This document shows, piece after piece, positions 40,374-41,918 of a DNA stretch of 41,918 nt (its first letter is position 1; each line of letters begins with the position of its first letter). Source of the stretch: a virus; the IMG/VR virus record IMGVR_UViG_3300027770_000102, positions 1-41,918 of that record; one strand, given 5' to 3'. The translations under genes and the position numbers were made by a program. The notes beneath the pieces were generated by a model, which saw only the letters and a list, made by a program, of their open reading frames with translations, was not told the DNA's origin and ran no database searches.

Positions 40374-40844
40374 ATGGCGATTCGCTACAGTTTCAATACT
40401 ACTAATCCTGTTATGGCTGAAGTTGATACAACTTCTGCAATCGCTTTAGGCGATCTTGTTGCACAAGTTTCAGGTGAAGCAATTTCTGCTGCTGATTTTA
40501 CTTGGACAACTGATCTTGCAACCACCCAAGCAAACTTTACAAACGCTTTTCTTGGTTTATCTGGTCAAACTAAACTTGCAGATGTTGCCAAAATTTATGG
40601 TAACTCTGTAGCTAATCAAATTCGTATTGATTGCTCCGGCATCTATGAAGGTGATTATACAGGTGTTGCATTAGTTGTTGGCGATTATGTTGGCCCTAGT
40701 TCTGCTGCTAGCAAACTACTTCCCCAAAACCTTGTTAAAGTTGCAACTGCATCTGTAGCTATAGGTAGAGTTGTAGAATCTTTAGACGGAAATGGAACTG
40801 TAAAATTCCAATTGTTATCTAAACTTAATGCAGTATCCCGTTAA
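40374..40844 (+). CDS. Head decoration protein candidate (DUF2190-like)
   Basis: A 156-residue Ala/Val/Gly-rich protein. It contains a central FTWTTDLATTQANFTNAFLG LSGQ region (split here only for reading) and a C-terminal VATASVAIGRVVESLDGNGT pattern. This is like small capsid decoration proteins that lie between scaffold and capsid genes; the FLG(L/V)SxQ motif is common in head proteins I recall from planctomycete phages. AAGGAGTTTCTAAA precedes ATG 40374. It would stabilise the expanded shell. Confidence 0.7.
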   Translation: MAIRYSFNTTNPVMAEVDTTSAIALGDLVAQVSGEAISAADFTWTTDLATTQANFTNAFLGLSGQTKLADVAKIYGNSVANQIRIDCSGIYEGDYTGVALVVGDYVGPSSAASKLLPQNLVKVATASVAIGRVVESLDGNGTVKFQLLSKLNAVSR

Positions 40845-40876
40845 ACAAACTTTTTAATTTTTAGGAGATTTCGAGA

Positions 40877-41918
40877 ATGAAGAATCTAGGAAAAAAGCTT
40901 AAAGCATTTGGCAAACAAAACGGTGTTTTAAAAACTAAAACCTACTTGGCAGAATCTATTGCCAAGGGTGATATCAGTTTAAGGAATGTATCGCTTAGAG
41001 GCCTTGCAGAAGGTATCATTGGAGATGATTGGGCAGAGAAGATGCAACGCTTCAACGGGCCTGATCGAGTGTTTATGGAAGCATCTGAAGCGGTTGATGC
41101 AAGTAATTTTGCAGCAATCACCGGGCAGATTCTTATCACTACTGTTCAGGAAAAATATAAACTAGCAAACTTGATTGGCGATGAATTGGTACAAACAATT
41201 CCCGCTGGTCAAAATCTTTCTAGTGAATTGATTCCTTGGCTATCTGATATCAGCCCCTCGCCTGATGTTGTGCAGCCCGGTATGCCATATTCCCAAACTC
41301 AATTTAGTGGTAACTATGTACGCATTCCAGCAATCGAAAAGGTTGGTAGAATTTGTGCAATCACCGCTGAAATGATTTACTCTGATAAAACTTCTCAAGC
41401 TTTATCTAGTGCTGAATCAGTTGGAACTTATTGCGGTCTAGTTCGTGAAGAACGAATTCTAAATACCGTATTAGGTTTAACAGGTAGTTATGTTTATGGA
41501 ACTTCTGTAGGTGCAGAATCAACCCTAAACACCTATTCAACAACTGCTCAAGCTGGAATGACATATGGCTTTGTAAACAAAATTGCATCTTATTCTTTAA
41601 GCAATTGGGCAAGTATTAATACTCTTGAACAATTGTTTTATAATATGAAAGATCCAAATACCGGAAAACCAATTATGGTATTTGAACCCGGTGCAATGTC
41701 AATCCTAGTTATGCCATTCCAAAAGTATACTGCAAGTAGGATTCTTAATCCTCAAACAGTTACTAAAAACGGGCCTTTTGCTACTAGTGGCGATGTTGAA
41801 CAGCTTGAAAGTCCAAATCCTTTGGATACTAATTACAAGATTTTGACTTCTGCAAATGCAAGAAATCTTCTTGTAACTAGTGGTGTTGCTGCTTCAACAG
41901 CAGATAAATATGTTTTCC
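40877..41918 (+). CDS. Major capsid protein, N-terminal part (continues at 1-306)
   Basis: The frame opens at ATG 40877 after TTAGGAGATTTCGAGA and is still open at the window end, entering the 127-bp overlap in frame (codon 306 at 41792). Complete length is 406 residues. The N-terminal 60 residues (KKLKAFGKQNGVLKTKTYLA) are helical. Then follow EAVDASNFAAITGQILITTV, the segment LSSELIPWLSDISPSPDVVQ, and IPAIEKVGRICAITAEMIYS, which resemble N-arm, E-loop and P-domain elements of HK97-like shells. It is the last gene of the head block, after the decoration protein. Confidence 0.85.
   Translation, partial: MKNLGKKLKAFGKQNGVLKTKTYLAESIAKGDISLRNVSLRGLAEGIIGDDWAEKMQRFNGPDRVFMEASEAVDASNFAAITGQILITTVQEKYKLANLIGDELVQTIPAGQNLSSELIPWLSDISPSPDVVQPGMPYSQTQFSGNYVRIPAIEKVGRICAITAEMIYSDKTSQALSSAESVGTYCGLVREERILNTVLGLTGSYVYGTSVGAESTLNTYSTTAQAGMTYGFVNKIASYSLSNWASINTLEQLFYNMKDPNTGKPIMVFEPGAMSILVMPFQKYTASRILNPQTVTKNGPFATSGDVEQLESPNPLDTNYKILTSANARNLLVTSGVAASTADKYVF
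41792..41918. repeat. Terminal direct repeat, right copy (assembly overlap)
   Basis: Identical to bases 1-127. Removing one copy gives a circle in which the capsid gene is whole and every gene is accounted for. Confidence 0.95.

Overview
This window is a complete, circularly closed genome of a tailed, probably siphovirus-like double-stranded DNA phage. Its last 127 bases (41792-41918) repeat its first 127 exactly, and the major capsid gene runs across that junction, so the unique circle is about 41,791 bp. No integrase, phage repressor, tRNA gene, RNA polymerase, DNA polymerase or CRISPR array was seen, which suggests a virulent phage that borrows host polymerases. The DNA is AT-rich (about 35% GC by eye, not computed). 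Several proteins (capsid C-terminus, decoration protein, holin/HNH pair, the secreted protein at 11293 and the papain-like peptidase beside it) resemble families I remember from Planctomycetota and their phages. A planctomycete host is therefore my best guess, but it is inference.

Layout around the circle. (1) Late head genes, rightward: 36628-41918, continuing at 1-306. They encode a small structural protein, portal, protease-scaffold fusion, decoration protein and major capsid protein, followed by a strong terminator at 328-366. (2) Connector and tail genes, rightward, 385-10391: neck proteins, two paralogous tail-tube-like proteins, a tail assembly chaperone pair joined by a -1 frameshift at CCCAAAC, a tape measure, baseplate-like proteins and three fibre proteins, the last a seven-bladed beta-propeller. 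(3) Lysis and accessory genes, 10452-13403: a holin-like protein, a second membrane protein out of frame with an HNH nuclease, secreted proteins and a papain-like peptidase. (4) Two further fibre proteins, 13476-17830. (5) Two leftward genes of unknown role, 17928-18766. (6) Rightward terminase genes, 18837-20816. (7) Leftward replication and recombination operon, 27917-20800: Sak4-like ATPase, two DUF669/SSB-like proteins, a GP88-family protein, an SF2 helicase and a primase-helicase. Its leader carries a terminator-like attenuator. (8) Rightward nuclease operon, 28088-31503: a ribbon-helix-helix protein, RecE/YqaJ-type exonuclease, PD-(D/E)XK protein, RusA and a DUF6378-like protein. (9) Leftward early genes, 35413-31549: many small proteins and a DNA cytosine methyltransferase, driven by four near-identical sigma70 promoters. 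(10) A 1.2-kb non-coding region, 35414-36627, with palindromic repeats, a G-rich block, an AT-rich block with T13 and a 25-bp tandem array. It is the best candidate for the replication origin and lies between the leftward early and rightward late units.

The most notable signals outside ordinary annotation are these. Codon use at Pro-Gly and Gly-Pro junctions shows apparently complete avoidance of CCWGG and GGWCC. The tail chaperone has a -1 frameshift, and an HNH frame lacks any start codon after a T7 run. The early promoters form a repeated cassette, the replication operon has an attenuator, and the non-coding region holds an iteron-like array.
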